A DNA stretch of 49,438 nt from Clostridia bacterium (lineage in GTDB: Bacteria > Bacillota > Clostridia > Oscillospirales > Acutalibacteraceae), in assembly GCA_017942105.1 (NCBI GenBank), contig JAGAVE010000059.1, positions 1-49,438 of the forward strand, written 5' to 3'. The notes under the pieces were generated by a model. That model made no database searches. It had not been told where the DNA came from and saw nothing but the letters and a program-made list of their open reading frames with translations. This document shows, one piece after another, positions 1 to 8,302 of this stretch. Position 1 is the first letter of the stretch; the number at the start of each line of letters is the position of its first letter. The position numbers and the translations under genes are program-made.

Positions 1-23
1 TCTACCAACTGAGCTACAGAGGC
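1..23 (-). tRNA. tRNA, partial (5' part only; isotype not determinable)
   Basis: The reverse complement reads as the 5' acceptor strand GCCTCTG, the TA linker and a D-arm with GCTCAGTTGGTAGA. The anticodon lies outside the window, so the isotype cannot be read. It is 11 nt downstream of the tRNA-Asp gene on the same strand and is probably co-transcribed with it. Confidence 0.85.
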
Positions 24-34
24 AAAAAAGAAAA

Positions 35-111
35 TGGCGACCCGGAACGGGCTCGAACCGTCGACCTCTAGCGTGACAGGCTAGCGTTCTAACCAACTGA
101 ACTACCGGGCC
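35..111 (-). tRNA. tRNA-Asp (GTC)
   Basis: A 77-nt cloverleaf on the minus strand. The acceptor stem GGCCCGG/CCGGGTC has one G-U pair, the anticodon stem is CTAGC/GCTAG, the loop CTGTCAC gives anticodon GTC (Asp), and the T-loop is TTCGAGC. The 3' CCA is encoded in the DNA at 35-37. Only 3 nt separate it from tRNA-Val. Confidence 0.97.
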
Positions 112-114
112 GTG

Positions 115-190
115 TGGTGGGAACAACAGGGCTCGAACCTGTGACCCTCTGCTTGTAAGGCAGATGCTCTCCCAGCTGAGCTATGCTCCC
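115..190 (-). tRNA. tRNA-Val (TAC)
   Basis: A 76-nt cloverleaf on the minus strand. The acceptor stem is GGGAGCA/TGTTCCC, the D-arm GCTCAGCTGGGAGAGC, the anticodon stem TCTGC/GCAGA and the loop CTTACAA, giving anticodon TAC (Val). CCA is encoded at 115-117. It is the first gene of a Val-Asp-(unknown) tRNA cluster. Confidence 0.97.
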
Positions 191-234
191 ACGGCATCGT
201 CATTTTCTTGTTACTGTCTCGCGACAGCTTAATT

Positions 235-263
235 ACTATACTACAAGAAATTTTGTTTGTCAA
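235..263 (-). promoter_or_regulatory. Promoter of the tRNA cluster
   Basis: On the minus strand, TTGACA (258-263) and TATAGT (235-240) are separated by 17 nt, about 45 nt before the tRNA-Val 5' end. This is a near-consensus vegetative sigma promoter in the gap between hslO and the tRNAs. Confidence 0.75.
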
Positions 264-285
264 TAGTTTTATGGAAAAATTTTTA

Positions 286-1164
286 TTATTTTTCTGCTTT
301 TTTGATAAGCTCCGTTATGTCGCTTCCGCTGAAGGAATATTTTTTATCGCAGAACTGGCAGGAAACCTCTGTCTTTTCTTCAAGTTCAAGCTCTTTGAGG
401 GTTTTGATACCTGTTGAAATAAGAGCCCCTTCAACTCTTTCTTTTGAACAGTTGCACTTATATGTCGGATATGCGTCATCAAGCACCTCAAGCTCAAACT
501 CTGAAAGAACTCTGTGGCAGATATCTTCGGGAGTCATACCCTCAGAAAGCATTTGCGTAACGGAAGGAATGCCTGTAATACATCTTTCAACAGCGTCGAT
601 TGTATCGTCAAAAGCCGTCGGAAGAAGCTGGATGATAAATCCGCCTGCTTTCTTGATTGAAAGGTCGGGATTAACAAGCACACCGAGAGCGCATACGGAC
701 GGAAGCTGCTCACTTGTTGCATAGTAGCTTGTAATATCTTCTGCAATTTCACCCGTGAAGATAGGTGTCTGACCGACATACGGCTCTTTAAGGTTAAGGT
801 CTTTTATGACCGTAAGAAAACCGTCTGTGCCGATAGCTCCCGCAACATCAAGCTTGCCTTTTGAATTAAGTGGAATTTCGACAACGGGGTTTGTTACATA
901 ACCTCTTGCGTTACCGTTGGAATCCGAAACTGCCATAACGGTACCTGCAGGGCCGCCGCCGTTGATACGAAGAGTAACTGAATCGTTATCACCCTTAAGC
1001 ATACTGCCCATAAGGCTAGATGCGGTAAGAAGTCTGCCGAGAGCGGCAGAGGTTACGGCAGAGGTTTTGTGAATCTGCTGTGCTTTTTCAACCATATCCG
1101 TAGTTTCGGCAGCCATCATAACGAGAGTGCCGTCAACTGAAATACATCTTACAAGTTTATCCAT
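286..1164 (-). CDS. hslO: Redox-regulated chaperone Hsp33
   Basis: 292 aa, the usual size for Hsp33. Under oxidising conditions this cytosolic holdase binds unfolding proteins; it is controlled by a C-terminal zinc switch. The four switch cysteines are visible as C237-x-C239 and C269-x-x-C272, the canonical CxC...CxxC pattern. The N-terminal part carries the family's GRLLTA and glycine-rich G-G-G-P regions. The start is ATG. The methyltransferase gene ends 3 nt upstream, so hslO is probably the last gene of the yerC-methyltransferase-hslO transcript. Together with the ctsR and hrcA operons in this window it adds a third, redox-controlled, proteostasis system. Confidence 0.96.
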   Translation of the reverse strand: MDKLVRCISVDGTLVMMAAETTDMVEKAQQIHKTSAVTSAALGRLLTASSLMGSMLKGDNDSVTLRINGGGPAGTVMAVSDSNGNARGYVTNPVVEIPLNSKGKLDVAGAIGTDGFLTVIKDLNLKEPYVGQTPIFTGEIAEDITSYYATSEQLPSVCALGVLVNPDLSIKKAGGFIIQLLPTAFDDTIDAVERCITGIPSVTQMLSEGMTPEDICHRVLSEFELEVLDDAYPTYKCNCSKERVEGALISTGIKTLKELELEEKTEVSCQFCDKKYSFSGSDITELIKKAEK

Positions 1165-1167
1165 TTA

Positions 1168-1926
1168 TTATTCCTCCGCTTTTCCGTTATACTTTGCGAC
1201 GAATACAGCACGCTGAGTAGTATCGCAAAGCTTGTTAAATGTCATTTCATCGTAAATATCTATTATTTCAAATTCAGCATCGCTGAGCCATTTTTTATAA
1301 TCGTCAATAGGGCAGGCGATTTCTTTGAAGCTTTCGTTTTCCCTGAAATATGCACCGTCGTCATATTCGAAGATATCGAGGCTGATTTCAACGCTGTCAT
1401 CCTCGTTGAGTTGATTCTGCCATACGCAGTAAACATCGTCGCAGTCGTATACAAAAGTGTTATTGCCGAGGATTTCGCGGTGCTTATATATTGTATTCAC
1501 ATCAAAGATAAATATACCGCCGTGGTTCATGAAAAGACCAACCTTGGCGATTGCCTTTTTGATGTCTTCGGGCGTTTCAAGGTGATTGAGACTGTCTAAA
1601 GTGCAGACGGCGGCATCGATCGTTCCGAAGAGGTCAAGCTCCGTCATATCCTGACAGAGGAAAAGCATCGAAAGCTCGTTATCGTACATTTTTTCCTGCG
1701 CCTGAGAAAGCATAACAGGGCTTGAATCAACGCCGATCATATCGTATCCGCTCTTTGAAAGCTCAACAGTCAGGCTCCCTGTTCCGCAGGCGAGATCGAG
1801 GACGATTGCACCTTCATCTATGCCGTTACGATTAAGAAGCGTGCGGATAAACTCTGCACGCTTTGAATATTCAATATTTCCCGTCAGTCTGTCATAGACT
1901 TCAGCAAATGCGTTATATTCACTCAT
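1168..1926 (-). CDS. Class I SAM-dependent methyltransferase
   Basis: 252 aa. The SAM-binding motif I is clear (VLDLACGTGSL, near residue 43), followed by an acidic motif II (GVDSS) and a motif around AVCTLDSLNHL. The C-terminal half has the beta-rich segment with DDSVEISLDIF typical of small-molecule methyltransferases found beside yerC or hslO in clostridia. The substrate cannot be deduced. It overlaps the 3' end of yerC by 8 nt, which suggests translational coupling, and sits 3 nt before hslO. No transmembrane segments are seen, so it should be cytosolic. Confidence 0.88.
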   Translation of the reverse strand: MSEYNAFAEVYDRLTGNIEYSKRAEFIRTLLNRNGIDEGAIVLDLACGTGSLTVELSKSGYDMIGVDSSPVMLSQAQEKMYDNELSMLFLCQDMTELDLFGTIDAAVCTLDSLNHLETPEDIKKAIAKVGLFMNHGGIFIFDVNTIYKHREILGNNTFVYDCDDVYCVWQNQLNEDDSVEISLDIFEYDDGAYFRENESFKEIACPIDDYKKWLSDAEFEIIDIYDEMTFNKLCDTTQRAVFVAKYNGKAEE

Positions 1927-2215
1927 CTTTTTCTTCTATCCTCTGAAATAAAACTTCATAGCCGTTGCTGCCGTACTGAAGAGAACGGTTAACTCGGCTG
2001 ATTGTTGCCGTGCTTGCACCTGTTTCGGCAACGATATCGCTGTAGACGCACTTATCGCGCAACATTTTTGCGACTTTGATGCGTTGCGAAATAGATTTAA
2101 GCTCCGTTACGGTACAAAGGTCATCAAAGAAATCAACACACTCATCATAAGTGCGAAGCTCAAGAATTGCTTTGAAGAGAAGATCAATGTTTTCGTCATT
2201 AAGGTTTCTTTTCAT
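1919..2215 (-). CDS. YerC/YecD family TrpR-like DNA-binding protein
   Basis: 98 aa, the size of this family. The protein is all-helical and has a TrpR-type helix-turn-helix in its second half (SDIVAETGASTATISRVNR), preceded by the family signature region ELKSISQRIKVAKML. The family is related to the tryptophan repressor, but a ligand and target have not been generally established, so regulation of tryptophan genes should not be assumed. It starts with ATG behind its own promoter and overlaps the downstream methyltransferase gene by 8 nt. Confidence 0.9.
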   Translation of the reverse strand: MKRNLNDENIDLLFKAILELRTYDECVDFFDDLCTVTELKSISQRIKVAKMLRDKCVYSDIVAETGASTATISRVNRSLQYGSNGYEVLFQRIEEKDE

Positions 2216-2245
2216 AACAGCATCTCCGATAGAAGTAGTGTATAT

Positions 2246-2274
2246 ATTTTAGCACATTAAATCCTAAAAGTAAA
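2246..2274 (-). promoter_or_regulatory. Promoter of yerC-methyltransferase-hslO
   Basis: On the minus strand, TTTACT (2269-2274) and TAAAAT (2246-2251) with a 17-nt spacer, about 30 nt before the yerC start and just after the stop of the upstream DHHW gene. Confidence 0.6.
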
Positions 2275-2279
2275 GAGGG

Positions 2280-3611
2280 TTATTCAAAGGTGAATGTACC
2301 GCTATGGCTTGTATCAGTTGAAAACATTGACGGATTATAGGCAACGATGACCGTATCGGGATTAAAGTCCTCAATAGCTTTTGTTACGCTTCCGTTGAAG
2401 CTTCTCAGGTCAAGAACGAGCATATCTTCGATGTCTGTTGCGAGATAGGGGACAACGCTTGCGCTGAACGAATCCATAATGTAAACAACTCGCTTGTTGT
2501 TGGTTGCATTGTTGTTATGAATCGTTGTTAACGAATGGTTGCCGTGAAAATATGCGGAATAGGTTGAAATGTTGTAATAATCCTTCTTGTCGAAGACACT
2601 TTTTTTAAGAAGGGTGTCTTCAAATTTTCCTGTAATGGCTTCGTTGTTATCATATTTAACGGTAAAAGAAGTATCCTTTTTCGGATAAATCAGGCTGATA
2701 TCCTCAGGGTCAGCGTATTTGAGAGTTACCTTTTTGCCCTGAGAGCCGAAACAGTATTCTTTAAAAACATCAACCTTATAATTTTCAAGATTACCTATAT
2801 CGGAATCAATGCCGTAATTGTACCTGTTGTTAAGCTCACGGGCAATAACGCCTGAAGCCCAGACTCCCGTTTCGGGTGTCCAATGGTGGTCGGTTTTGAA
2901 AAATCTTGAATAATAATCATCAAAGTCTGCGTTGAGATTCTGCCTTAAATCAATGTAAGGAACATTGTTTTTGCTAAGACCGTTGATAAGATTATCAGCG
3001 TTGATGTTATAATTATCATCAATTCCGTGGGGGAGTTGGTTGTCGAAGGGGCTTTCCTTGGAAGGGCACTGAACATAAAGGAAGTTAATGCCTTTTTCGT
3101 TAAGCCAATTTGAAAAATAGGTTGTGCTTTCTACGGCATAATTCACCGAAACGGGGGATGCTTCAAATGTAAGATAGCCGTTATTCATAACGACGACGGA
3201 ATCTGTACCTGAGACGATATTCATACCGACGAGCTTGTTGAAAGATGCGTTCATCTCAACAAATTGCATTCTGCCCAGAAGGAGATTCGATGTGTAATAA
3301 TCAATGTTTCCTTCGATTGATCTGACAAAGCTTTCGTATTGCTCAACGGCTGAGGTTTGCTCTTTTTTAACAATGGGAGCGGATTCAATCTTGAATGTAA
3401 AACCGTAATCTCCTGAAAAAGGAAAATCCTTTGACCAATCATAGGAGGGGGCCTGAGTTTCATCAGGTTGACCTTCGGCAGCGTTTACCTCCTCGGGGTA
3501 GATATGAAGCACCTTTGTCATAACAAGCTTGAACCCGATTGACCCCATAAAAAAGACGATTAATGAAATGAAGACTATGCTGAGAAGTTTTTTTGCATCA
3601 AAGCTTTTCAT
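2280..3611 (-). CDS. DHHW-family SGNH-hydrolase-like protein (AlgJ/AlgX type partner of MBOAT acyltransferase)
   Basis: 443 aa. There is one N-terminal membrane segment (about residues 10-33) followed by an extracytoplasmic domain. The hallmark DHHW motif is visible in TDHHWTPETG near residue 243, within an SGNH-like fold related to AlgJ, AlgX and PatB. Such proteins complete the transfer of acyl groups delivered by an MBOAT protein onto exported polysaccharide. The MBOAT gene lies directly upstream with a 16-nt gap, so the two form an operon and probably O-acetylate a surface glycan. Which glycan is unknown; the heptose operon at 13.9-20.4 kb is a candidate only by proximity. Start is ATG with AAAGG upstream. 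Confidence 0.88.
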   Translation of the reverse strand: MKSFDAKKLLSIVFISLIVFFMGSIGFKLVMTKVLHIYPEEVNAAEGQPDETQAPSYDWSKDFPFSGDYGFTFKIESAPIVKKEQTSAVEQYESFVRSIEGNIDYYTSNLLLGRMQFVEMNASFNKLVGMNIVSGTDSVVVMNNGYLTFEASPVSVNYAVESTTYFSNWLNEKGINFLYVQCPSKESPFDNQLPHGIDDNYNINADNLINGLSKNNVPYIDLRQNLNADFDDYYSRFFKTDHHWTPETGVWASGVIARELNNRYNYGIDSDIGNLENYKVDVFKEYCFGSQGKKVTLKYADPEDISLIYPKKDTSFTVKYDNNEAITGKFEDTLLKKSVFDKKDYYNISTYSAYFHGNHSLTTIHNNNATNNKRVVYIMDSFSASVVPYLATDIEDMLVLDLRSFNGSVTKAIEDFNPDTVIVAYNPSMFSTDTSHSGTFTFE

Positions 3612-3627
3612 TTTATCACGCCTTTCT

Positions 3628-5031
3628 TTAGAAGTTGAAGTAAATAAACGGGTTGTACGAGCCTTTGATTGTGAATGTCAGAGAAATTATAAATGTTATG
3701 AGAAGCGCAACAGAGGCAATGAATTCGTAAACATTCTTATTAATTTTGATTTTTTCCCTGATTTTCGGAGCAATCGGGAAACAGGCGATGATACCCGCAA
3801 TGAGATAGAATTTATAGTTGTCGAGGAAAAACAGGGCTTTTGAATCGAACATTTCCGCACCTGAGACGAAGAACATAGTTTTAAGATAGTCAAATGCAAA
3901 TGAAAGAGAGTCTGCACGAAAGAGAACCCAACCGATTATAACAAAAAGCATCGTGTAGATATGGCTGAAAAATTTGAGCTTTTCGGGAAATTTTGTAAGC
4001 TTTTCAACAGCGAGGAGAACAAAATAAAGAAGTCCCCAAAGAATGAAGGTCCAGTTTGCTCCGTGCCATACTCCCGTCAGAAGCCACACAACGAAGAGAT
4101 TAAAAACGAGCCTCGATTTTTTCTTGACACGACTGCCGCCGAGCGGGAAATAGACATAATCCCTGAACCAGCTTCCAAGAGAGATATGCCATCTTCTCCA
4201 AAATTCGCTGACAGATTTTGAAATATACGGATAATTGAAGTTTTCAAGAAAATGAAAACCAAACATCTTGCCCAGACCGATTGCCATTTCACTGTAGCCT
4301 GCGAAGTCAAAGAAAATTTGCAAAGTGTAGGCAATTGCGCCTATCCAGGCAGTAGCGACGGATATTTCACTGCTACCGAAGATTTCGTCCGCAACTGATG
4401 CAACATTGTTTGCAATAAGAACCTTTTTACAAAAGCCGAGCATAAATCGATAAACACCGTCTGAAAAATCGTTGAAATTTTCTTTGCGGTAATTGATTTG
4501 GTCCGCAATCGTCTGATAACGCACGATCGGACCTGCAATGAGCTGGGGGAAGAAGGCTATGTAAAGAGCAACATTGAACGGGTTTTTCTGAACAGCTCCG
4601 TTTCCGCGATAGACATCAATAACATACGACATTGCCTGGAAGGTAAAGAACGAGATGCCGATAGGCAGTGCTATGTCGAGAGTGTCGAGGTTTGAAGAAA
4701 AAAGAGCGTTGATATTTTCAAGGGTGAAGGTGAGATATTTGAAAACAAACATCATACCAAGGTTTACTATAACGGAAAGCGCAACAAAAAGCTTCGCTTT
4801 AGAAATGCTGATGTCCCTGAATCTCGAAACGCCGAGGCCGAAAAGCCAATTGAGCATTATTGAAACGAGCATCAGGAGTACGAAAAAAGGTTCACCCCAA
4901 GCATAGAAAAAGATACTTGAAACAATGAGAATTGCATTACGAAACGCGAGGTTCTTGATTATGGGATTATAATAGAGTATGAGAACGGCAGGTAAAAACA
5001 AAAACAAAAAAGTTGTTGATGAAAAAACCAA
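3628..5031 (-). CDS. MBOAT family membrane-bound O-acyltransferase (AlgI/DltB type)
   Basis: 467 aa polytopic membrane protein with the family's typical N-terminus (VFSSTTFLFLFLPAVLILYY), the cytoplasmic segment around FWRRWHISLGSWFRDY and the catalytic-histidine region GVWHGANW. MBOAT proteins move acyl groups across the membrane for transfer to polysaccharides or teichoic acids. The start is read as TTG because AAAGGAG lies 9 nt upstream and the resulting N-terminus matches the family; no ATG fits. The DHHW partner follows in the same transcript. It is distinct from DltB because no dltA/C/D genes are nearby. Confidence 0.93.
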   Translation of the reverse strand: MVFSSTTFLFLFLPAVLILYYNPIIKNLAFRNAILIVSSIFFYAWGEPFFVLLMLVSIMLNWLFGLGVSRFRDISISKAKLFVALSVIVNLGMMFVFKYLTFTLENINALFSSNLDTLDIALPIGISFFTFQAMSYVIDVYRGNGAVQKNPFNVALYIAFFPQLIAGPIVRYQTIADQINYRKENFNDFSDGVYRFMLGFCKKVLIANNVASVADEIFGSSEISVATAWIGAIAYTLQIFFDFAGYSEMAIGLGKMFGFHFLENFNYPYISKSVSEFWRRWHISLGSWFRDYVYFPLGGSRVKKKSRLVFNLFVVWLLTGVWHGANWTFILWGLLYFVLLAVEKLTKFPEKLKFFSHIYTMLFVIIGWVLFRADSLSFAFDYLKTMFFVSGAEMFDSKALFFLDNYKFYLIAGIIACFPIAPKIREKIKINKNVYEFIASVALLITFIISLTFTIKGSYNPFIYFNF

Positions 5032-5064
5032 GGTCGCACACTCCTTTCATTGTTAGTGAATTTC

Positions 5065-5093
5065 ATTATACTATATTTTCTGTGCCTTTTCAA
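5065..5093 (-). promoter_or_regulatory. Promoter of the MBOAT-DHHW operon
   Basis: On the minus strand, TTGAAA (5088-5093), a 17-nt spacer and TATAAT (5065-5070), about 35 nt before the TTG start at 5031. Confidence 0.75.
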
Positions 5094-5106
5094 GATAAAT
5101 AAAATA

Positions 5107-5135
5107 CAGAGAACCCGGTTGTTTCGGATTCTCTG
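5107..5135 (-). terminator. Rho-independent terminator after the SGNH hydrolase gene
   Basis: Arms CAGAGAACCCG (5107-5117) and CGGATTCTCTG (5125-5135) form an 11-position stem with one mismatch. On the minus strand the hairpin is followed by TATTTTATTT, matching termination of the gene that ends at 5172. Confidence 0.7.
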
Positions 5136-5171
5136 CGTAAGTTGCTGTTTGGTTAGGCTTGTACTATTTTC

Positions 5172-6026
5172 TCAGATTTTAATTAATTCTGTAATAAAAT
5201 CGTAAAAACAACCGAGAAGATGGAACACAAAGCCGGTTATGTTGAGAAAAGATGTAAAGAAGGAAGGAATGCTGATATCCGTTGCCGGTACGGAAACAAC
5301 TGCGACGGTAGTTTTACCAAGACCTATTTCGTAAAGCTTGTCAAGTATTGTCTGCGCAATAATCATATTACCGTTTGAACTCGGGTGGATATCATCATCT
5401 GCGAAGTTTGCAGGGTCGTCACCCAAAGCAGAGCCGACATCAACGATTACGATTTCACCGGGATTTTCCTCTGCGAAGCGTTCGATTGCTGCATTAAGTC
5501 TGTCTGCTGCCATCTGATAGGGGTCTCTCAGGTAACCTGACTGCGGATTGTAAAGAGTCTGCATAAGAATAACAGCATCAGGATTGTGTTCATTGATGAT
5601 ACCGACTATTGTGCTGAAGTTTTCGAAAAATTTTGCGGCAATGGTATCAAGCGGAGAATAATCTTTCAATACCATTGCATTGAAGATAAGCTCCATAAGA
5701 TTGCCTAGGAGGAAATCATTTCCGCCGATTGAAATACTAATTATATCTGCTTTTTTGAGGGCGTCAATAACCTCAGGCTGACTGAGTCGGGCGATGAGAT
5801 TTGTTGTTGTATGTCCGGGGACGGAATAGTTCACATATTCATAATCGTTTGTATCGGCAACAATTTTGCCGTAGCAGGCTTCTGTGGGATTTCCAAGACC
5901 TGAACCGTAAGCGATTGAATCTCCCAACACGAGATAAAAAGGCTTATCATCATTCGCAGATGAAACTACGGTAAATGAACAAAAGCAAAGAGTTAAAGCA
6001 AGAACGATTGAAAGTATTTTCTTCAT
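5172..6026 (-). CDS. Secreted SGNH/GDSL-family esterase/lipase
   Basis: 284 aa from the ATG at 6026. This start is chosen because it has AGGAG 7 nt upstream and opens directly into a signal peptide (residues 1-24, hydrophobic core ILSIVLALTLCFC, cleavage near SSA-ND). The SGNH blocks are visible: GDS with nucleophile S37, the GGND block, and catalytic D212 and H214 in DDIHPSS. The enzyme is therefore predicted to be an exported hydrolase of ester bonds, perhaps on acylated glycans or lipids. A short hydrophobic C-terminal segment (GFVFHLLGCFYDFITELI) could hold it at the membrane. It is transcribed divergently from the GH5 gene. Confidence 0.9.
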   Translation of the reverse strand: MKKILSIVLALTLCFCSFTVVSSANDDKPFYLVLGDSIAYGSGLGNPTEACYGKIVADTNDYEYVNYSVPGHTTTNLIARLSQPEVIDALKKADIISISIGGNDFLLGNLMELIFNAMVLKDYSPLDTIAAKFFENFSTIVGIINEHNPDAVILMQTLYNPQSGYLRDPYQMAADRLNAAIERFAEENPGEIVIVDVGSALGDDPANFADDDIHPSSNGNMIIAQTILDKLYEIGLGKTTVAVVSVPATDISIPSFFTSFLNITGFVFHLLGCFYDFITELIKI

Positions 6027-6054
6027 AAGAACTCCTCCATATATCTTTTTTGGA

Positions 6055-6083
6055 AATATATCACAGCGGACAACTGTTGTCAA
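6055..6083 (-). promoter_or_regulatory. Promoter of the SGNH hydrolase gene
   Basis: On the minus strand, TTGACA (6078-6083), a 17-nt spacer and TATATT (6055-6060), about 30 nt before the ATG at 6026. Confidence 0.7.
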
Positions 6084-6111
6084 TAGTTAAATAACGATGC
6101 TTGTGTTGATA

Positions 6112-6140
6112 TTGCAATAATTGTTAAACAATGGTATAAT
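6112..6140 (+). promoter_or_regulatory. Promoter of the GH5 gene
   Basis: TTGCAA (6112-6117), a 17-nt spacer and TATAAT (6135-6140), 30 nt before the ATG at 6171. Divergent from the SGNH hydrolase promoter 30 nt away. Confidence 0.75.
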
Positions 6141-6170
6141 AATTTAAAAAATAAAAAGTGAGGTTTGGTT

Positions 6171-7640
6171 ATGGATAGAATCAAAGCTTCAGGCAAAGCT
6201 CTTGTTGATGATAAGGGCAGAGAACGCATTTTTCACGGCGTTAACTTTTGCGACAAGAGTGATTATATCCCCGGCGAACAGAAAGTTCAGGATCTTGATG
6301 AGGAAATGATTAAGAAGGTTGCTCAAAACGGTGTCAATCTTATCAGACTCGGCTTTACCTGGGCCAAGGTTGAGCCTGCTCCCGGCGAATATAATGATGC
6401 GTACCTTGACAAGCTTGCAGAAACTCTGGACCTTCTTGAAAAATATAATATTTATGCTTATCTCGATATGCATCAGGATTTATATTCTTCAACAACCAAT
6501 TCAGACGGTGCACCGGCGTGGGCAGTTTTGCTTGACGGTATCCCTGTTAAGCCGATGAAGTTTGTCTGGGCAGAAGGTTATTTCTGGGGCAAGGCTTGTC
6601 ACAGAGCTTTCGATAATTTTTGGGCAAACAGAAAGGTGCGCGGTAAGGGTCTGCAGGATTATTATGCGGATTGCTGGGAACATATCGTTGAAAAGCTCGG
6701 CGATAAACCTGCTGTTATCGGGTACGATGTTATGAACGAGCCTTTCCTCGGTTCTTCGGGTGGTAAGGTGTTCAAGAGAATTGTTGCGGGAGCTGTTAAG
6801 ACAATTCTTTTCGATCCTGAAGTTAAGAGAAGTGACCTTATCAAAGAACTTTTTGACAAGGAGGATCCTATCGGAAAAGTGCTTACCCACATTGAATATG
6901 CACCTTTCCACAGAGTGACAAAATCCTCTGAAGAGCTCATCAGGACTTTCGATACGAAGGTTTATGCTCCCTTCCTTGCAAAGGTAGCGGCAAAGATCCG
7001 TAATTACAGCGACAAAATTATTATTATGGAAAACTGCTATTATTCAAATCTTGGAATTCCGTTTTGCGCTCCTGCGATAAAGGTGAACGGTGAGCGTGAC
7101 GAAAACCAGGTTTTTGCACCGCACGCATATGACCTTATGGTTGATACTCCGTCGTATAAGTTTGCACACAACGGAAGAGTTGCGGGTATTTTCGGTGAAC
7201 ACAGAAACAGCCAGAAACGGCTTGATGTTCCGGTAATCGTAGGTGAGTGGGGTAGCTTTGGAGATGATACTGACGATTGGCTTCCTCATATTCAGCATCT
7301 TTTTGAGGTCTTTGAAGGTTACAAATGGAGCCATACATATTGGGCATTTATCCCGGATTTCTTTGAAAACCGTCTTATGAAGGTTTTCCGCCGTCCTTTC
7401 CCGAAGGCTGTTGCGGGTAAGATTGACAGCTATCATTATGACCTTAAGGAAAAGGAGTTTACCCTCAGTTTTACTCAGAGTGATGATGATTTCAACGAAA
7501 CTGTTATCGGAACTCCGTTTGATGAGATTGAGCTTGTAACCGTTGACGGTAAAGAGAAAAAGGCAAAGGTCAAAAATCACGAAATCGTTATTAAAACAAA
7601 ACCGGGTAAGCATACAGTAGTGGTCAAGGTTGACGATTAA
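6171..7640 (+). CDS. Endoglycoceramidase-like glycoside hydrolase family 5 protein
   Basis: 489 aa from the ATG at 6171, preceded by GTGAGG at a normal distance; the in-frame TTG at 6165 is too close to that site. The fold is a GH5 TIM barrel. The acid/base is E190 in DVMNEPF and the nucleophile E359 in VGEWGSF. The segment DMHQDLYS followed by DGAPAWA is characteristic of the endoglycoceramidase branch, which cleaves the glycan from ceramide of glycosphingolipids or related glycolipids. A C-terminal beta domain (about 400-489) follows. There is no signal peptide, unlike secreted endoglycoceramidases, so the enzyme should act in the cytosol, perhaps on imported glycolipid or glycoside. The precise substrate is open. 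Confidence 0.88.
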   Translation: MDRIKASGKALVDDKGRERIFHGVNFCDKSDYIPGEQKVQDLDEEMIKKVAQNGVNLIRLGFTWAKVEPAPGEYNDAYLDKLAETLDLLEKYNIYAYLDMHQDLYSSTTNSDGAPAWAVLLDGIPVKPMKFVWAEGYFWGKACHRAFDNFWANRKVRGKGLQDYYADCWEHIVEKLGDKPAVIGYDVMNEPFLGSSGGKVFKRIVAGAVKTILFDPEVKRSDLIKELFDKEDPIGKVLTHIEYAPFHRVTKSSEELIRTFDTKVYAPFLAKVAAKIRNYSDKIIIMENCYYSNLGIPFCAPAIKVNGERDENQVFAPHAYDLMVDTPSYKFAHNGRVAGIFGEHRNSQKRLDVPVIVGEWGSFGDDTDDWLPHIQHLFEVFEGYKWSHTYWAFIPDFFENRLMKVFRRPFPKAVAGKIDSYHYDLKEKEFTLSFTQSDDDFNETVIGTPFDEIELVTVDGKEKKAKVKNHEIVIKTKPGKHTVVVKVDD

Positions 7641-7685
7641 TAGTTGAAAATTTTAAATCCGTGATGTTAAAACGCTAAGAAATCA

Positions 7686-8234
7686 ATGAAAACACTTATC
7701 TTGAATGGCTCTCCACGAAAAAGTGGAGATACCGTCAGCTTAATTAACAAACTAACAGAGCAATTAAATAGTGAATACAAAATAGTAAATGCTTATTATT
7801 CAGCAATTTCTGCTTGTATTGATTGCCGATATTGCTGGGCAAATGCCGGTTGTTCCATTAATGACGAAATGGCAGAAATATATGATTATATTGTTGATTG
7901 TGACAATATTGTAATTGCCTCTCCAATTTATTTCTCCCAACCGACAGGTAAAATCCTGGATGTTTGCAGTAGATTTCAAACATATTTCGCATCAAAGCAT
8001 TTTCGCAATCAACAACTTGAAATTAAAGCAAAGAAAGGTGCTATAATTCTTGTTGGTGGTGGCGATGGTGATCCGCAAAAAGCTTATGAAACCTTGTGCG
8101 GAATTTTGAAACATATAAATATCACAGACATTTATAAATTAGTAGGTAGTTTCAACACAAATGAAGAACCCGCTATTAAGAGTAATGAAGCGGTATGTGA
8201 GGTTAATAATATAGCAACTTTTTTGAACGGTTAA
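7686..8234 (+). CDS. Flavodoxin-fold NAD(P)H-dependent FMN oxidoreductase
   Basis: 182 aa. The N-terminus MKTLILNGSPRKSGDT is the FMN-phosphate binding loop of NADPH-dependent FMN reductases. A cysteine cluster CxxCxxC followed by C (ACIDCRYCWANAGC, about residues 44-57) and IASPIYF are typical of the iron-sulfur flavoprotein-like branch. It probably reduces flavin or quinone-type substrates in the cytosol; the electron acceptor is unknown. No good ribosome binding site is seen before the ATG. The gene is more AT-rich than the GH5 gene 45 nt upstream, and uses AAA and ATA codons more, a hint of different origin. Confidence 0.85.
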   Translation: MKTLILNGSPRKSGDTVSLINKLTEQLNSEYKIVNAYYSAISACIDCRYCWANAGCSINDEMAEIYDYIVDCDNIVIASPIYFSQPTGKILDVCSRFQTYFASKHFRNQQLEIKAKKGAIILVGGGDGDPQKAYETLCGILKHINITDIYKLVGSFNTNEEPAIKSNEAVCEVNNIATFLNG

Positions 8235-8241
8235 TAATAAT

Positions 8242-8281
8242 GCTCCGTCGGGATTGCAGAGTTCTGCTTTCCTGACGGAGC
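8242..8281. terminator. Bidirectional rho-independent terminator
   Basis: A 12-bp stem (8242-8253 with 8270-8281, core GCTCCGTC/GACGGAGC, one G-U) encloses a smaller GCAGA/TCTGC hairpin, followed by TGTTTCTTTTTG. It separates the convergent reductase gene and DUF2442 gene. Confidence 0.85.
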
Positions 8282-8302
8282 TGTTTCTTTTTGTTATTAA
8301 AT

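Noticed and set aside
7044..7613. 189-codon minus-strand frame inside the GH5 gene
   Set aside because: It lies wholly opposite a gene with intact catalytic residues; no independent support.
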